NCBI RefSeq assembly: GCF_041146395.1
Contig: NC_090990.1
Coordinates: 40,248,001 to 40,312,000 of the forward strand
Direction: 5' to 3'
DNA length: 64,000 nt
Source of the DNA: Eulemur rufifrons
Taxonomy: Eukaryota; Chordata; Mammalia; Primates; Lemuridae
In this document: positions 1 to 13,304 of the stretch, in pieces
How positions within the stretch are numbered: the stretch's first letter is position 1
Layout: every line of letters begins with the position of its first letter
Notes under the pieces: generated by a model
The model's database searches: none
Told to the model about the DNA's origin: nothing
What the model saw: the letters and a program-made list of their open reading frames with translations, nothing else
Position numbers and translations under genes: made by a program

Positions 1-360
1 GGCCAGAAACATGGAGGTGGTCTCTGCTCCTTCTCTTTTCCCTGCCAGCCGGTTCCAAGCTTGGTCCACTGGATTTGGCAAATGTGCCGTGTTCTGTGCA
101 CTCCCTCCCCCTGCACTCTCACTGACACAGCCCAGCTCTGGAGTGTTGCACGGCCGCCAGCTGGCCTCCCTGCCTTCAGAACGCTCACCCGCTCATCTGC
201 CTTCCCCCCACCAGCCAGAGAGATATGCTTAAGGCACAGATCTGCCCATGTCATGACCCTGCTCAACTCTTCAGTGGCTCCCCATCTCATACAAGGTAAA
301 GCCCAAGTTCCTCAGCACTAAAGGTCAAGGCCCTTCACGATCTGGCTCCTGTCTGTCTCT
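1..360 (+). repeat. L2 LINE 3' region fragment
   Basis: Matches the remembered L2 consensus in order: CAGATCTGCCCATGTCATGA, then the cagtggctccccat block, then aagcccaagttcctcagcac and gatctggctcctgtctgtct. It is an old, diverged non-LTR retrotransposon remnant. The small open frames here are chance frames within the repeat. Confidence 0.8.
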
Positions 361-374
361 GCAGCCTGTTGCTT

Positions 375-1479
<1,105 letters not shown>

Positions 1480-1499
1480 TCAGCCTGCACCCTGGAGGT

Positions 1500-1740
1500 C
1501 CCACAGTCTGGAGCATGGGGCTGTCCAGAGGAGGTAAGCTCAGAGACATGGCTTCGAAGGATGAGTGGGAGTTTGCTAGGCAGACCAGCAGGGGCAGAGG
1601 GATCCCAGGCAAAGGGAACAGCATGAGCAAAGGCTCAGAGGCATGAGACAGCCAAGACATTAGAGCACCGTGGTAGAGCCCAGGCAGGTGCGGTGAAAGG
1701 CGGGGCTGGAGAGGTGACAGGGAGCCCCTGCAGCCTTCGC
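1500..1740 (-). repeat. L2 LINE fragment, antisense
   Basis: The motif caggcaaagggaacagcatg followed by agcaaaggctcagaggcatga is the reverse of the L2 block that reads gcctttgcacatgctgttccctctgcc in sense. Confidence 0.7.
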
Positions 1741-2880
1741 ATATGAGTCACCAGCACCTGTGAAGCAGGGCCCAGCCTGGACACCTGCGGATGCTGAGGG
1801 AGGCCAAGGACAGTTTCCTGCTCACCTCCATGTGGTCCTGTATCTGGTTTACACATGTGGCGAATAAATGAAAGATCCGTGCTTTGTGGCAAAGCCTGAC
1901 AGAGTAATTCTATTCTGAGGGTGAATGTTCTGGAAATTTCAAGCTTTCTTCACCTGAGTTGTTTGTTCCCTTCCATCCGTGTGCCAGACACTGTGCCACG
2001 TGGGGGCGGAGGTCAGCACCAGGCGCCCTGAGGACTCCAGTCGAGCGCTCAGCAGAGGTCGGCTATGTCCCCGTGGAGCCCTGTGTTCAAACTCCTTTCT
2101 AGCGACCCCTCCTGCAGGGGCTCCAGCCCTCCCGCCCTGCAGCCAGCCCATGGTGGGGGCTGAGGGGACTCCAGAGACACACCGATGACACGCGAGTGTG
2201 CCAGGCAGCGGCCCTCTCGCCCTAGCAATCTGGGGCACCCAGAGCAGAGCTTGCAGGCTCATTCTCTGATTCTGATTCCTGTTTCCACGGAAACAGACAT
2301 CGGCAAACGTCAAAGTCCCAGCTTTCAAACACAGGTCTCTTCCAAAACTTACTGTCACGTGATCGATCCATAGCCTGCACGGTCTTCGGGGCTGCAGGAG
2401 TTTTAGAGAGAGCCCCCTGCCTCCCTGCCGTGAGCGTCCCGGCTCCTGGTTCAATGCTCTGTCCTTCACTGGGGGCTGCCCCCACCCAGGGGGCCCAGGC
2501 AGCTGTCCTGAACTGTCCCGGGCCTCGGTGTGCCCATCCTATGCTGAGGCAATAGTACCTGAAGTCAACAAATGCTGGAGGAGCACCTCAGGGTCCTGCT
2601 AGGTCGGTGCCTGGGAGCCCAGAACAGCAGGTGCGGGGAGTGGCAGGTGGTTGGGTTGGGAGCTTGGCCCTAGCATAGCCCACAGTCTCCCAGGCCCCTC
2701 TCTCCAAAGCTGATGTCACTGGAACCCAAGACACTTCCTCATCACTGACGACTGGGGTCCTGCCTCCGGGGATGCTGGGAGGGGGGAATGACAGGGCACA
2801 GGTCACCCAAGAGTACCAGTCCAGGGGCACAGAGCAGGCTCTCTAGGCAAATAGGCAAAGGCCACTGGGCTCTGCCTCCC
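1741..2880. other. No recognised feature (unique, GC-moderate)
   Basis: I see no repeat family, splice-bounded open frame or promoter signature I can defend. ORFs on both strands are short and of biased composition. Part of it may be too diverged to recognise. Confidence 0.5.
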
Positions 2881-3470
2881 TCCACCTCTGGGACGCTGTC
2901 CCTCTGCTGCTGCCCCTGGGGTCCCCACCTTCTTGTCGCCCTGCTCTGTCTCTGTCTTGTGGCCCGTTGCTCAATTTATCTCTGCATCCTCACCTGTCTC
3001 TCTCTGCCTCTGGGTCTCTCCGCATTGTTCCCTCTCTGTGGGCTCCTCTCTGGATTTTACCTGTTTCTCTGGGTTTCTCTGTCCTCCCGCCAGGAAGACC
3101 CACGAGGACGGAGATTTTGTCTGTTTTATCCTCAACGCATAGAATGGCACCTGGTACAGAGGAGGAGCTCCACAAGCACTTGTCAGATGAGTTCATTCTC
3201 TCTCTCCCTCTCCCTCCATCACTCCCTCCCTCCCTCCCTCACTCTCTCTCTCTCTTTCTGTCTCTCCTCCCCTCCCCCATATCTCTGCCTTCCTCTCTGT
3301 CTTCTCTTGGCCTCATCTGCTGTTTTGTTTATCTTTCAACTTCTGTTTCTTTCTCTCCTTTTCTTTCTTTGTCTTTTCTCTTTTGCTCAGTCTCTCTCTC
3401 CCTCGCTCCTGTTCTGCCTCTCTGCTGCTGGTCTTTCTTAAACACACGCACACACACATAAAGCCATCTG
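2881..3470 (+). repeat. Pyrimidine-rich (CT) low-complexity block with embedded L2 3' end
   Basis: Dense ctctc/ccctc stretches occur, with nearly pure pyrimidine at about 3196-3275 and 3345-3425. Positions 3085-3195 read gaggacggagattttgtctg...catagaatggcacctgg, an L2 3' end. The 217-codon frame across the block is rich in Leu and Ser because of the CT repeat and is not a gene. Confidence 0.75.
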
Positions 3471-3479
3471 TGGCATTCT

Positions 3480-3997
3480 TTCCCATAAATGCTCCTAGGT
3501 TGATGTGGGTTTAGGAAACTAACTTCAAGCCTTCAGCTCCAACCCTCAGAGAGCCGCCTACACACACCCCCCCTCTTCCCCAAATTACCATTATGGACAG
3601 GACCGGGCATTGGGCAGCCCACAGCAAAACTGGGAAGTCAGCAACTTGTTCCTGGTGCCTTCGGCTGGCTTCTGAGTCATTGTTTTCCTTTGCCCGGTGC
3701 CCCTCCCTGAACAGCGGGACCCCAGGGCCAAAGCACTGCCCCTTCCAGTAATCTGCCCAGGAAAGGGCTCTGAGACCAGCCACTCAGGGTCCCCTGGTGT
3801 GACCCTGGTCACCATCGAACTTCTTCAGGGGCCTGCCTGAAAGTTTCTTCTCTGGGGAAGGGGGAAAGATGAAGGGGTTTGCCCCAGCATGAGGAGTTTT
3901 AGGTCCCTAGAAGCACGAGGCAGAAGCATTTGGGGAGTTCAGAGAAAGAGGTTACAAACCCCCGGGTTCCAACCTTGCAGACAGCCTTCTGTGGGAG
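3480..3997. other. No recognised feature
   Basis: This is a unique stretch between the CT block and a MIR. I found no supported exon, repeat or regulatory motif. Confidence 0.45.
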
Positions 3998-4200
3998 AGA
4001 CAGTGTGATATGGTGGCGGGAACAGGAGTGTGGAGCCCATCGGAAGACCTTGGCCAACCTTGGCTCCACCTGTCCCTCACTGTGTGGCCTTGGGCAAGCT
4101 GGCCAACCTCTCTGGCTCTCAGTCTCCTCACTTGTTTAAAGGGGGTCATGATGCCATCCTTTTGGGGTGAGATAGAGAGCAAGATATGTAAAGCACTTCA
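3998..4200 (+). repeat. MIR SINE
   Basis: Sense MIR: cagtgtgatatggtggcggg at the start, then tgtgtggccttgggcaagct and cagtctcctcacttgtttaaa, and a 3' part with aagatatgtaaagcacttc. Confidence 0.85.
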
Positions 4201-4317
4201 CAGGGAAGGCTCATTCTGATTTATCTGTCAGCGCACAGCATTTGCCAGGGAAAATGAAGTGAAGATGTGTCAGATATCTGCGACGTGCCAGGCCATGCGC
4301 TAGGACTGAAGGCTGGT

Positions 4318-4506
4318 CTCGTGTGGTGGTTAAAAGCTCTAATTTTGGGGTCAGAGGGGCCTAAGTGTGAGGCCTGGTTCTGCCACCTAATACCGTCCTT
4401 TCCTCATCTGGGATGGGGCTCCTCACACCAACTCTGTAGGTTTGTGAGCAGGTTAAATGGGATAATAGCAACAAAATGCTTGGCCAAGTGCCCGGCCTGG
4501 TGTTTG
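4318..4506 (+). repeat. MIR SINE
   Basis: Sense MIR: gtggtggttaaaagctctaat, ctggttctgccacctaatac, then gggataatagcaacaaaatg and a tggccaagtgcccggcctgg end. Confidence 0.8.
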
Positions 4507-4527
4507 ATGAGAAAACGGTAGATGGGA

Positions 4528-4735
4528 CTAGTTTCTAGATGTTATCGTATTGGCTGTCACAACCATCCTGAAAGTAGAAGTTATTCTACCCATTTTCCAG
4601 AGGAGGAAGCTGAGGCTCAGAGAGGAAAGGGGATTCACCACGTCGCCCAGCTGGCAGGCAACAGGGCAAGGACTGGAACCTGTGTGTCCCGACTCCAGCC
4701 GCTTACTCAGCGTCATCATTGTTTTAACCTTCTCC
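4528..4735 (-). repeat. MIR SINE, antisense
   Basis: Reverse MIR core: cccattttccagaggaggaa, gctgaggctcagagaggaaa, then cgtcgcccagctggcaggca. Confidence 0.8.
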
Positions 4736-4739
4736 CTCC

Positions 4740-5940
4740 CTCCTAGAGCCCTCAAACCCAGAAGCCAAGCCCCAGCCCCTACGTCTTCCCTGAACATGCT
4801 TGTGTGCGCGTCCTCTGAGGCAGGAGGAAGCATGTGGTGGGAGCAAGACCCCTGCCATGGGAGCCTGAATACCGGGGCTTATCCAGGACATCGCCAGCTC
4901 TTCCTACCCCTGAATTAGACATGGAACCAAGGTTGAGGGAGCCCCCTCAGCAAGAGGGTCTGCTAACGTACTAACTCAGGTGGTGTTATTCCTGAGTATG
5001 GTTCACCGTATACACTGACATGGAAACAAGCATAGTTTGCTTCTGTGCCCCCCACTGGCCCTCCAAGGCCTCCTGTGGAGGGAGGGGAGAGGGGGAGGCG
5101 GGAGCTCACGAGATTAGACTGGAGACAGTGAGGGGATCTCAAGGCAGAGAGCTTGGCTGAGCCCACCTGGGGCCTCCAGACTCTGTGACTGAGTCTCCCA
5201 GATGCCCAGAGGGTGGGGCCAAAGCTGATGGGCAGTCTGGGGTGGGAGGGCCCAGCTCAGCCATGACACCTGGCCACTGTGCTCCATGCTGTCCCCTAAG
5301 TGGCTCACATCCAATAGCAAGGTGGAACGACTGACTAAGGCATCTGGGGGTGGGTCGAGGGGCGGGAAGCCTGGAGAGAGAGCAGGAATAAGGATTACCA
5401 GCAGTGTCTCTGGCTGATGGGAGTGCCTGATAGCACTAATCCCCCGTTTTCGGTACCTGCTTTGTATTTTCCCAACTTGTCAGAGCCATGAGTCAACCTC
5501 TACATGGAGGGATTCCCACGCCTAGGTGCCGGTTGGTTGGCAGATGCCAAAACAAATCAAAGACCCAGTAGTGAAGTGCTTGGCTAGGTTTGAGCAAGGT
5601 GCTGGGGCAGTATTCTAGGTGAGGCATTGTTACTTCTTAGAAAATGAACTGTCTTCAGAGCAGGAAGCTCCTCTGCCGGACACTTATTTACCCCCTACCC
5701 CTCTGCAAACATGATTCCAGTTCAAAGAGCTTGTAACAAAGGGATTGTGTTTAAGGTTAAAGGAAAAAAAAAAAAAAAATGAGGAGGACCAAGGAAATAA
5801 AAAGAGAATGAAAACAAGCTATCTATTGCTGTGAATGAGCACTAGGTGAAGCTATAAGCTCCCTGCTGGCCAAAGCAAAAAGGGAAACATGATCCCTTAA
5901 GTGAAGCTCTTGACATAAAGGGAATAGAATCTAATTTTTG
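4740..5940. other. No recognised feature (unique; one A-rich run)
   Basis: There is a short pure A run at about 5764-5779, probably a decayed retroelement tail. No exon or repeat family could be supported. ORFs are short and on opposing strands. Confidence 0.45.
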
Positions 5941-5944
5941 TTGA

Positions 5945-6055
5945 GTACAATTCCAAGATTTTTAACATACATTATCTCCTTTCATTCCCAATACCCATGC
6001 CAATAAGCCATTGTTATTCCGATTTTATGGGAAGGGAAGTGAATCTCAGATGTGG
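5945..6055 (-). repeat. MIR SINE fragment, antisense
   Basis: acatacattatctcctttcattcccaa and gttattccgattttatgggaaggg match the reverse MIR 3' half. It is diverged. Confidence 0.6.
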
Positions 6056-6619
6056 CAGTGGATACTCTGGTGGTAATTCACCGAGAGGGTATCTCCAGGG
6101 CCAACACACTAAGCAGCTTTAGGGAGTATTGGCTGGTTGACAGTTCACAGAAGCATTCATCTCTGGGAATTACCTTTGGCTGCAGGGAACTACTTCACCC
6201 AAAGCGACACCCCTTTAAAGGGAGTCTGCTGTCCCTGCAACATGAGGTCCTGAGAGGCTAGAGCTTCCAGAGGGGGATTGTTCCCATTAGGGGACACAGT
6301 AAGAGTTCCATTGAACTTTACAACTGCTGCCCGATTATTTTGAACTCCTTGAGCTAAGGAAAGGAATCACCATCCTGGTGGAGACACTTGTCCCTGGTCA
6401 TCAGTAGGAGGTAGGGTGTGTTACTAAATCATAGGAACAGGGAAGAATGTGTCATGGTCAGGTGATCCATGGTGGGGTCCTCTGGTGCTGCTACCAGGCC
6501 TGGTTTTATCAGTACATGGACAAGCAAAGCAGCCGTGTCCTGAGCAGAACATGGTAACCCAGGGCTGAGGTCTGGGTCTCCCCCAGGCAAGCTGCCTAAA
6601 TCAGAAGAAATACTGGCAA
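6056..6619. other. No recognised feature
   Basis: Unique sequence with a short open frame (6052-6261, + strand) that resembles no known protein and has no splice context. Confidence 0.4.
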
Positions 6620-6760
6620 GCCAGGCACAGTGATACCTGCCTGTAGTTCCAGCTACTTGGGAGTCTGAGGTTGGAAGATCACTTGAGCCCAGGAGTTCAA
6701 GGCCAGCCTGGGCAACATAGTGAGACCCCATCTCTAAATAAATGAATAAATAAACAAGAA
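6620..6760 (+). mobile_element. Monomeric Alu-type element (FLAM/7SL-like arm)
   Basis: A single arm reads gccaggcacagtgatacctg, then ctgtagttccagctacttgg and cagcctgggcaacatagtga, with an aataaatgaataaataaac tail. The absence of a second arm marks a fossil monomer. Confidence 0.85.
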
Positions 6761-6929
6761 GAAATGCTAGCAGAAGGTAGGGGGACTGTAGATCAGGTGG
6801 TGGAAGAGGGTGACAGCAAATATCAGCTACAGCCTTGAGATCAACTTCTCCAGCCGGCTCTGTAGTTCATCTCGCTAGCCCTTCTCTTTTGGGTTTCAGA
6901 GGAAACAAACACAACCAGAAACCTAGAGA

Positions 6930-7425
6930 AGTTATTCCCAGATGGATCAAACTTCGCAGAAGCAAATGGATAGGAGCTGTGTGAGGGGTGGACTGCAGTG
7001 GGCACTCGGATCCTCTGCCCAGACCCCGGCTTCAGGGCTGATGCACCCAGCTAAGCTGCTTGCAATACTGGCCACAGATGTCCCAGTTGTATCTCTCACA
7101 AGGAATTTCCTGGGCTGCGGAGATCCTCACTCAAGGTTATGTCCCCTCGCAGGGCCAATGGCTAGCTAACGTGGAGCTGCAATGCCCAGCCGGCAGCCTT
7201 GCTTCAACGCAGGACACCTGGGAAGGGCCAGCTCCGCTCCAGGGCCCTCCGTGGAATTAGCTGAGGTCTCCATTACGGCCACTGCGGGTCAACCAGTCCT
7301 GCCTTCCTCCCTCCTTGCAGGTATTAATACATCTTCCAAAAGCACTTCCCAGTAAGCCTTGGGTCACGACTCTCTAAATCAGGGTCCGTTTCCGGGGAAC
7401 CCAAACTAAAGCAGACAAGCTTGTT
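6930..7425 (+). repeat. Possible old LTR-like repeat, family not assigned
   Basis: The 3' part (ttccaaaagcacttcccagt, then ctaaatcagggtccgtttcc and ggggaacccaaactaaagca) resembles the end of mammalian ERVL-type LTRs. I could not match the 5' part. The frames inside are probably chance. Confidence 0.3.
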
Positions 7426-7708
7426 CAAGGTAACAGCCCAGACATACACCTTCCCCACGGTGTCACGGAGGCAATTGCTCAAAGTGGACAAATGTTTTCT
7501 TGCATTAGGCTATAAAATTTTAATTTAATATTTATTAAGGAGCCAAAAGGGTTGGTCCGAGTGCAGTGGTGTTTATGACTAATTGATCACGACCAGTTAC
7601 AGATTCCTTTGTTCCTTCTCCACTCCCACTGCTTCACTTGACCAGACTTAAAAAAAAAGAAGAAAAAAAAAAGAGTCAAAAGGTTTTAAATGTGTATACT
7701 TTCTATAG

Positions 7709-7722
7709 GAGAAATGTCCTTT
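7709..7722. other. Target-site duplication, left copy
   Basis: GAGAAATGTCCTTT, identical to 8071-8084, flanks the Alu on its poly-T side. Confidence 0.9.
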
Positions 7723-8070
<348 letters not shown>

Positions 8071-8084
8071 GAGAAATGTCCTTT
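8071..8084. other. Target-site duplication, right copy
   Basis: GAGAAATGTCCTTT, matching 7709-7722 exactly. Confidence 0.9.
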
Positions 8085-8087
8085 ATT

Positions 8088-8545
8088 CCAGGTACCGTTG
8101 TTGCATAACCAACCACCCTAACTTAGTGATGTAAATGGCAGCTGTTTGTGCTCAGGGATTCCGTGGACCTTGGACAGGGCACAGCAGGGATGGCTATTCT
8201 CTGCTCCACGGTGTCTGGGGCCGCAGCTAGGAAGACTCCAGAGCTCAGAGCCAGAATCTTTCCAGAAGCTGCTTCTCTCACATGCCTGGTGCCTAGACCG
8301 GCATGACTTGAAAGTTGGGCTCACCTGGGATTGTGGCCCCTCCGTGTGGCTTGGGCACTGCATGGCAGCTGGGTTTCAAAAAGGAGTCCTGAGAGGGAGC
8401 ATTCCGAGGAACCAAGGTAGGAAGTTGCATGGACTTTTATGACCTGTCCTCAGAAGTTACATGTTGTCACCTCTGCTGTATTCTAGTGGTCAAAGCAACA
8501 CAGCTTCACCCAGATTTCAGGGGAGGGGACGTAGGCCATACCTCT
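8088..8545 (-). repeat. MLT1-type solo LTR (ERVL-MaLR), antisense
   Basis: Reads ccgttgttgcataaccaacc at the LTR 3' end (reverse), gacttttatgacctgtcctca, then acctctgctgtattctagtgg, all MLT1 landmarks in reverse order. No internal retroviral genes are present. The 98-codon frame inside is not a gene. Confidence 0.8.
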
Positions 8546-8549
8546 TAAT

Positions 8550-8905
8550 AGGAGGCATATTAAAGAATTTGCAGCCATCTGGTTTTTTAAAACCACACAC
8601 CACTCTTAGGGATTTATCATAAGGAAGTAATACAAGTGTCTAAGATCTATGTAAAAGGAAGTTTACCGCAACATTGTTTATAAAGCTAAAAAAACTGGAA
8701 ACAATTTAAATGACCAACAATCCATAGGGGTTGAGTAATTTGTGGCACAGTGTGTCAATACCATGAAATACTATGTAGCTATTAAAATGACATAATCGAA
8801 AGAATTTTATACTATATTGTTAAATGGAAAAGGCTGGTTGCAGACAGACTGTATGGTAAGATATTAATACATTTTGATTTAAAGAATAAAGTGGGGGTTT
8901 TTTAG
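8550..8905 (+). repeat. L1 LINE 3' end fragment
   Basis: ttatcataaggaagtaatac, caacattgtttataaagcta, and atactatgtagctattaaaa are typical of the end of ORF2/3' UTR of old L1 (L1M) elements. Confidence 0.85.
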
Positions 8906-8924
8906 TTACAGAAATACTCAAGAA

Positions 8925-9070
8925 TTGAATTGAGTTTCTCCTGAACTAGGCTCTGGGGACAGAGAGGCAATCGGAGCCATCTCCTTGCCAGCAAAGAGCT
9001 TGCAGTCTGGTGGGGCAGATGGACACAGGAGAGGAGGGATGTTGCTCTTTGGCTGCTTTCCAGAGAAGAT
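8925..9070 (-). repeat. L2 LINE fragment, antisense
   Basis: gccagcaaagagcttgcagtctggtgggg is the reverse of the L2 segment usually read as tccctgctctcaagaagc. Confidence 0.5.
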
Positions 9071-9149
9071 CACACTTGCGTTTTGAAAAAAATTAGCCAA
9101 ATGAAGAAGGCAGGTGTTGTATTCATGGATGTTGACCACCCGGCATCCC

Positions 9150-9590
9150 TACCACCAGTCATAACCTCATTTCTACTGTGGTGGTTGGTTTAGGAACAGG
9201 CGTGTGACCATCCTGGCCAACGTGAGGTGAGGGGAAGTCTGGCAGGGGCTTCTGAGAAAAGTTTCTGAGCGCCTAATGGACACCAGACATGGTCCATTTT
9301 TCTTCCTGCCAATGTTGTCATGTCTGGGTGCAAAGTTTGAATTTGCTGCCATTTTCTTCCAACCCGGAGAGGATTCAGCTTTAGAGTGAATCCGACCCCA
9401 GGTGCAGCAGAGAAGAGACAGAAAGGGCTCCCTCCTCAACACTGTCGAGCTGATTGCAGAGGGCCTGGGGGCCACATCTGGGGAGATGGCATTTGCTGAT
9501 TGTTTAAGCCAGTTCGAGTCAAGTCTGTTACTTGCAGCTGAAAGCACACTGACTACTGCAGGAGAGCATTCTAGGCACCAGGGATAGATA
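9150..9590 (+). repeat. LTR-like interspersed repeat (MLT1-like tail)
   Basis: Landmarks known from other mammalian copies appear in order: caggcgtgtgaccatcctgg, aacgtgaggtgaggggaagt, gctgattgtttaagccagtt, then gtctgttacttgcagctgaa and a cactgactactgca end. I am unsure of the subfamily. Confidence 0.5.
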
Positions 9591-9689
9591 AAGAGAATGG
9601 CCTGCGACTCAGCACGGCTGCAGGGAAACCGGGGGCGGGGAGGGCAGAGCCCAGAGCTGACAATGGAGAGGCCAGGGGGGCCAGGTCAT

Positions 9690-9960
9690 GACAAGATTAT
9701 GCCATTTTAGGTGCCAGGACTTTATCTTGAGGGCCATAGGGCTTGGTCAAAAGGTTTAAGCGGTGAAGCATTTGTTCAAACCTGTCTCTTAGGCAAATCA
9801 CTCTGGTGGCTAGGAACAACTGAGAGAGAGACAGAACCCAGCAAGTGCAGGGAGACGGTTAGCAGGCGGATGTGCGCGGGGAGAGACGGAGGGCAGGAGA
9901 GAGTCGAGAAAGTGTAAGGTGGCCGTTGCTAAGCTGGAGATCAGCTGGCTGTGGTGGCGA
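9690..9960 (-). repeat. L2 LINE fragment, antisense
   Basis: ggtgccaggactttatcttg, aaggtttaagcggtgaagca and caaatcactctggtggctag follow the reverse L2 interior in the expected order. Confidence 0.65.
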
Positions 9961-10249
9961 AGGGAGGAGACAAGACTTGCTCATCAGTTTGGGCGTCGGG
10001 AGGACAGTGTGCCATGTGCCAGGCAGGGAATGCCAGACAGGCTTTGTGTGGGAACAGAGTCTAGTTCAGATGTGGTGCGTATGAGGTGCCATCTTGATTT
10101 GCTTTGGGGAACTCTCCTTCTGTGGTGGGGGCACTGCCACCAGGCTGGCCACAAGGTGGACCCTCATCTGAGCCTGGTCAATTAAATGCTTCCCCTTGGA
10201 ATCTGAACCTTGGCCTGTCTCACCAGGTAACCAATTCATCCCCAAGACA

Positions 10250-10460
10250 GGGTTTTGTCTTAGTCTGGGCTCCCCCCCACACAGAGCCTGAGCCAGGCCT
10301 TGGGTGCAGGAAGTGCATTTGGGAAGCGATTCCTGGGAGCAGGAGGGAGAAACCAGGATAGAGAAACAGGGAAGAGAACTCTAACACAAGAGTTATCAAG
10401 CTGGGTGCTCCAGCCCATTAGAATTTTCCGAGGAGTAGAGCATGAATCTCAGAACCATCT
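10250..10460 (+). repeat. Unassigned ancient repeat, copy A
   Basis: The segment tgcaggaagtgcatttggga followed by agcgattcctgggagcagga resembles 58925-58965 (gcttgcttgggaggtgatcc). It probably belongs to an old mammalian repeat whose name I do not recall. Confidence 0.35.
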
Positions 10461-11550
10461 TTGCGGGGAGGTAAAAGGCAGAGGTGTGTGTCCATTGGCT
10501 CCTGTCCCCACTGGGTAAGGATTTGCACCCCCATCTCTCTGGGACACCCATGTATGAGAGCCCAGAAGCTCCCACGGACACCTCAGGTGGCTGCACCAGA
10601 GAAGCTTGGGGTGGGAGGTGAGAGGCTACGGCACACCCCATCTTAAGATGGACTGTCAGTGCACACTGGGTCAAAATACCTGCAGAAAAGACCACAGTGG
10701 TGGTAGAGGGGAGCCTGAGAGGCTGTGACAAGGCACAGGAGTGTCTGATGTGGGCCTCAAAAAAGATAGCGCTGGTTCCTGCTGTGGTATCCAGAACTAG
10801 TCCCACAGTGTCCACCAAGTCCTAATGGATCCGCTTTCCCCTCCATCCTGCAAGCTGCACCTTAGCCTTTGAACGGATTCCTTTTGGGCTCACGTTAGCC
10901 ATAGTCAATTTCTGTTGCTTGAGACTAAAAAACCCTAATGCATGCAGCACATGACATCAGAGAGAGTGAACTCAAAAACTGTTGTAAAGCAAATAAAACA
11001 TTTTCCTAGGGTACTTCTTGAAAGGTCCTTTTGTAAAATTGGAGGGTTGAGGCATGTGTGGTGAGGGTGTGGCCTTCCATGGTTCACCCCGGATATAAGA
11101 GAGGACTTGGAATCTTACGGGGAGGGTGTCCACCTGCTCTCACCTGTATCACCTGTGCACCTCCTGCTTGACAACGGCAAAGACATACCTGGATTCTCAC
11201 CAACAGTGCTGAACAGGTGCGCTCCACTGGACTAAAAGTGGGTCCAACTGGCACAGCACCTAAGAGTGGGTCTGCTTAGACCAAGGTCTGCTCTTGGCCC
11301 TGGGTGTTGGGGAGGCTTCATGGCTTTATGGGCACAGGATGGAATCACACTGTGAAACACGAGTGTGTGCATGTGCGTGCTCATGTGTGCATGTACTATA
11401 CGTGCACACCAGCCAGCTTTCCTCCATGGGGACAGTGCCCCTGGTCACTTATCAGGTGTTACTTATAGGCAAGCAGGAGATAATGAAAAGGCAAGGAGGA
11501 GAGAGAGCTTGCCAAGTAAAGACAAACTGGTAGGATGGAGACATGCCAAG
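10461..11550. other. No recognised feature
   Basis: Mostly unique. A degenerate TG run lies at about 11364-11410. The 140-codon minus frame at 10396-10818 has no recognisable domain or splice context. Confidence 0.4.
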
Positions 11551-11554
11551 TGAT

Positions 11555-11955
11555 GTGTTCATTTCTTCATTCCAGGAGCATTAACGATGCTGAGATATTA
11601 GATATCGAGCCCTCAAGGAGCTCCAAGTCTAATAAAGCTGACAGACACGAATATAAAGTTTAATAGGAAAGTATAAGAACTAAGAGAGAGGGATATGCAA
11701 CGTGGCACAAGGGAGAGAATGAGTATTTTCTTATGGAAAATCTGGAGAACCGGCCCAGCGGGGAAAGTGCTTGGGTGTGCCTTGAAGAATGAGGAGGAGT
11801 TTCCAGGCAGAGCCTGGGGGACAAGGGAATGGTGGGTGAGGAATCAGTGGAGTAAAATCACAGAAGTGTGGAGCACACAGAGCATGAGGGGACATGGCGA
11901 GAGGTTATGGTGGGGGAGGTAGCTAGGAAGTTTGGATTTGGTCCTACAGGTAACC
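11555..11955 (-). repeat. L2 LINE fragment, antisense
   Basis: gccctcaaggagctccaagt, tgccttgaagaatgaggagg, tttccaggcagagcctgggg and agcatgaggggacatggcga follow the reverse L2 order. Confidence 0.75.
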
Positions 11956-11984
11956 TTGACAGTTTATAGTTAACAGTTTCTTTG

Positions 11985-12154
11985 TGTCCCTCCAAATATT
12001 TTTTATATATCTCCAGACACATTTATATATATTTATATATTGTTTTTATTTCTAACAAATGAATCCATGTTTTATACACTATTCTGTAGCTTGCTTTTTT
12101 CACTTAACGACAGATCCTAGATATCTTTTTATATGTTTTCGGTGTGGGAGGGGT
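11985..12154 (-). repeat. L1 LINE 3' UTR fragment, antisense (part 1)
   Basis: AT-rich with ctattctgtagcttgctttt and ttcacttaacgacagatcct, typical of reversed L1M 3' ends. Part 2 continues after the inserted Alu monomer. Confidence 0.65.
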
Positions 12155-12300
12155 TGTTTTTGTTTTTTATTTTTTAGAGACCAGGCCTCGCTATGTTGCT
12201 CAGGCTGCTCTCAACCTGAAACTCCTGGCCTCAAGCGATCCTCCTGCCTCAGCCTCCCAAAGTGTGCTGGGATTATAGGCACAAGTTACCGCGTCTGGCC
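12155..12300 (-). mobile_element. Monomeric Alu-type element, antisense
   Basis: T-rich tail, then agagaccaggcctcgctatg, tcctgcctcagcctcccaaa and ggattataggcacaagttac...tctggcc. A single arm is inserted in the L1 fragment. Confidence 0.85.
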
Positions 12301-12925
12301 TGTCTCATTCTTTTTAACAGCTTCATAGTACCCCGCAGTGTAGGGGAACAAATCACTCTCTAAAATTATGCGGCACTAACAATGTATGAATGTTCCAGTG
12401 AGCCTACTCCCTTGTCAACATTCTAGCAATCTTTTTAATCTTGACAATCTGATAGGTGAAAATGGGATCTCATTGTTTCAATTTGCATTAATTTAATTAT
12501 AAGTGAGGTTGCGCATCTTTTTCTATGTTTTATGGCCATTCGTATTTCTTTTTATACAATCAGCTTGTTCATATCCTTCATCCACTTTTAGGTTTGTCTG
12601 TTCATCTTATTGATTTATGAAAATTATTTCTATTTTAATGAAATTAGACTTTTGTTTATGAAATGAATTAGACTAGTTTTTTCTGCATATGTTAATTATC
12701 TTTTGCCTTTGTTTATAGCTCTTTTTTTTTGCCATATGGAAATTAAAGTTTTTTATGTTCTCCCATTTATCATTATTTTCTTTTATATGCCCTAGGTTAA
12801 TGTCACGCCCAAAAGTCCATGTCCATTCCCAGGTTATGACATAGTTCATCCATGTTTTCTCCAACACTTTTAGGATGTCATCATTTATGTTAGGATCTTG
12901 ATTCTACCTGGAGTTTAATTTAGAT
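12301..12925 (-). repeat. L1 LINE 3' region, antisense (part 2)
   Basis: tcttgacaatctgataggtg, aaaatgggatctcattgttt, and gttttctccaacacttttag are reversed L1M landmarks. The remnant has no intact reading frame. Confidence 0.85.
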
Positions 12926-13300
12926 GCGAATGTCCCTGAGCACTCACTTTGCCACCAAGTCTCTCTCTTCATTCTCCCCGTATTCTCACTTGCTTCTTCC
13001 ATTGGCTTAATTGTGTTTGGATTTTCTTCCATCCCCAGCTTATAGACGAAGCTTGTAAGAAGGACCACGACCCAACTACAAGCAATAAAGACAAAAGTAA
13101 CGGGAAATTCTGAAGCCTGCCGTCCTGTCCATCTGAGACCTTTCACATTCTGCCCAAGAGCGGTGAGTGCAAGCGTGGACACTCCCTTTGTTACAGAAAG
13201 CGGAGTACAGTAGTGACCAGTGCCAAGAGGCTTCGATGGCCTGGGCATGCTCGTGGAAGCTGTTGGGACCGTTCCTGGGACCAGTCCTTCTGAAGGGCAG
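12926..13300. other. No recognised feature
   Basis: Unique or heavily decayed. The 134-codon minus frame here has no family match that I know. Confidence 0.4.
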
Positions 13301-13304
13301 GGTG

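Noticed and set aside
2788..3441. 217-codon frame rich in Leu and Ser
   Set aside because: Produced by the CT repeat and an embedded L2 3' end.
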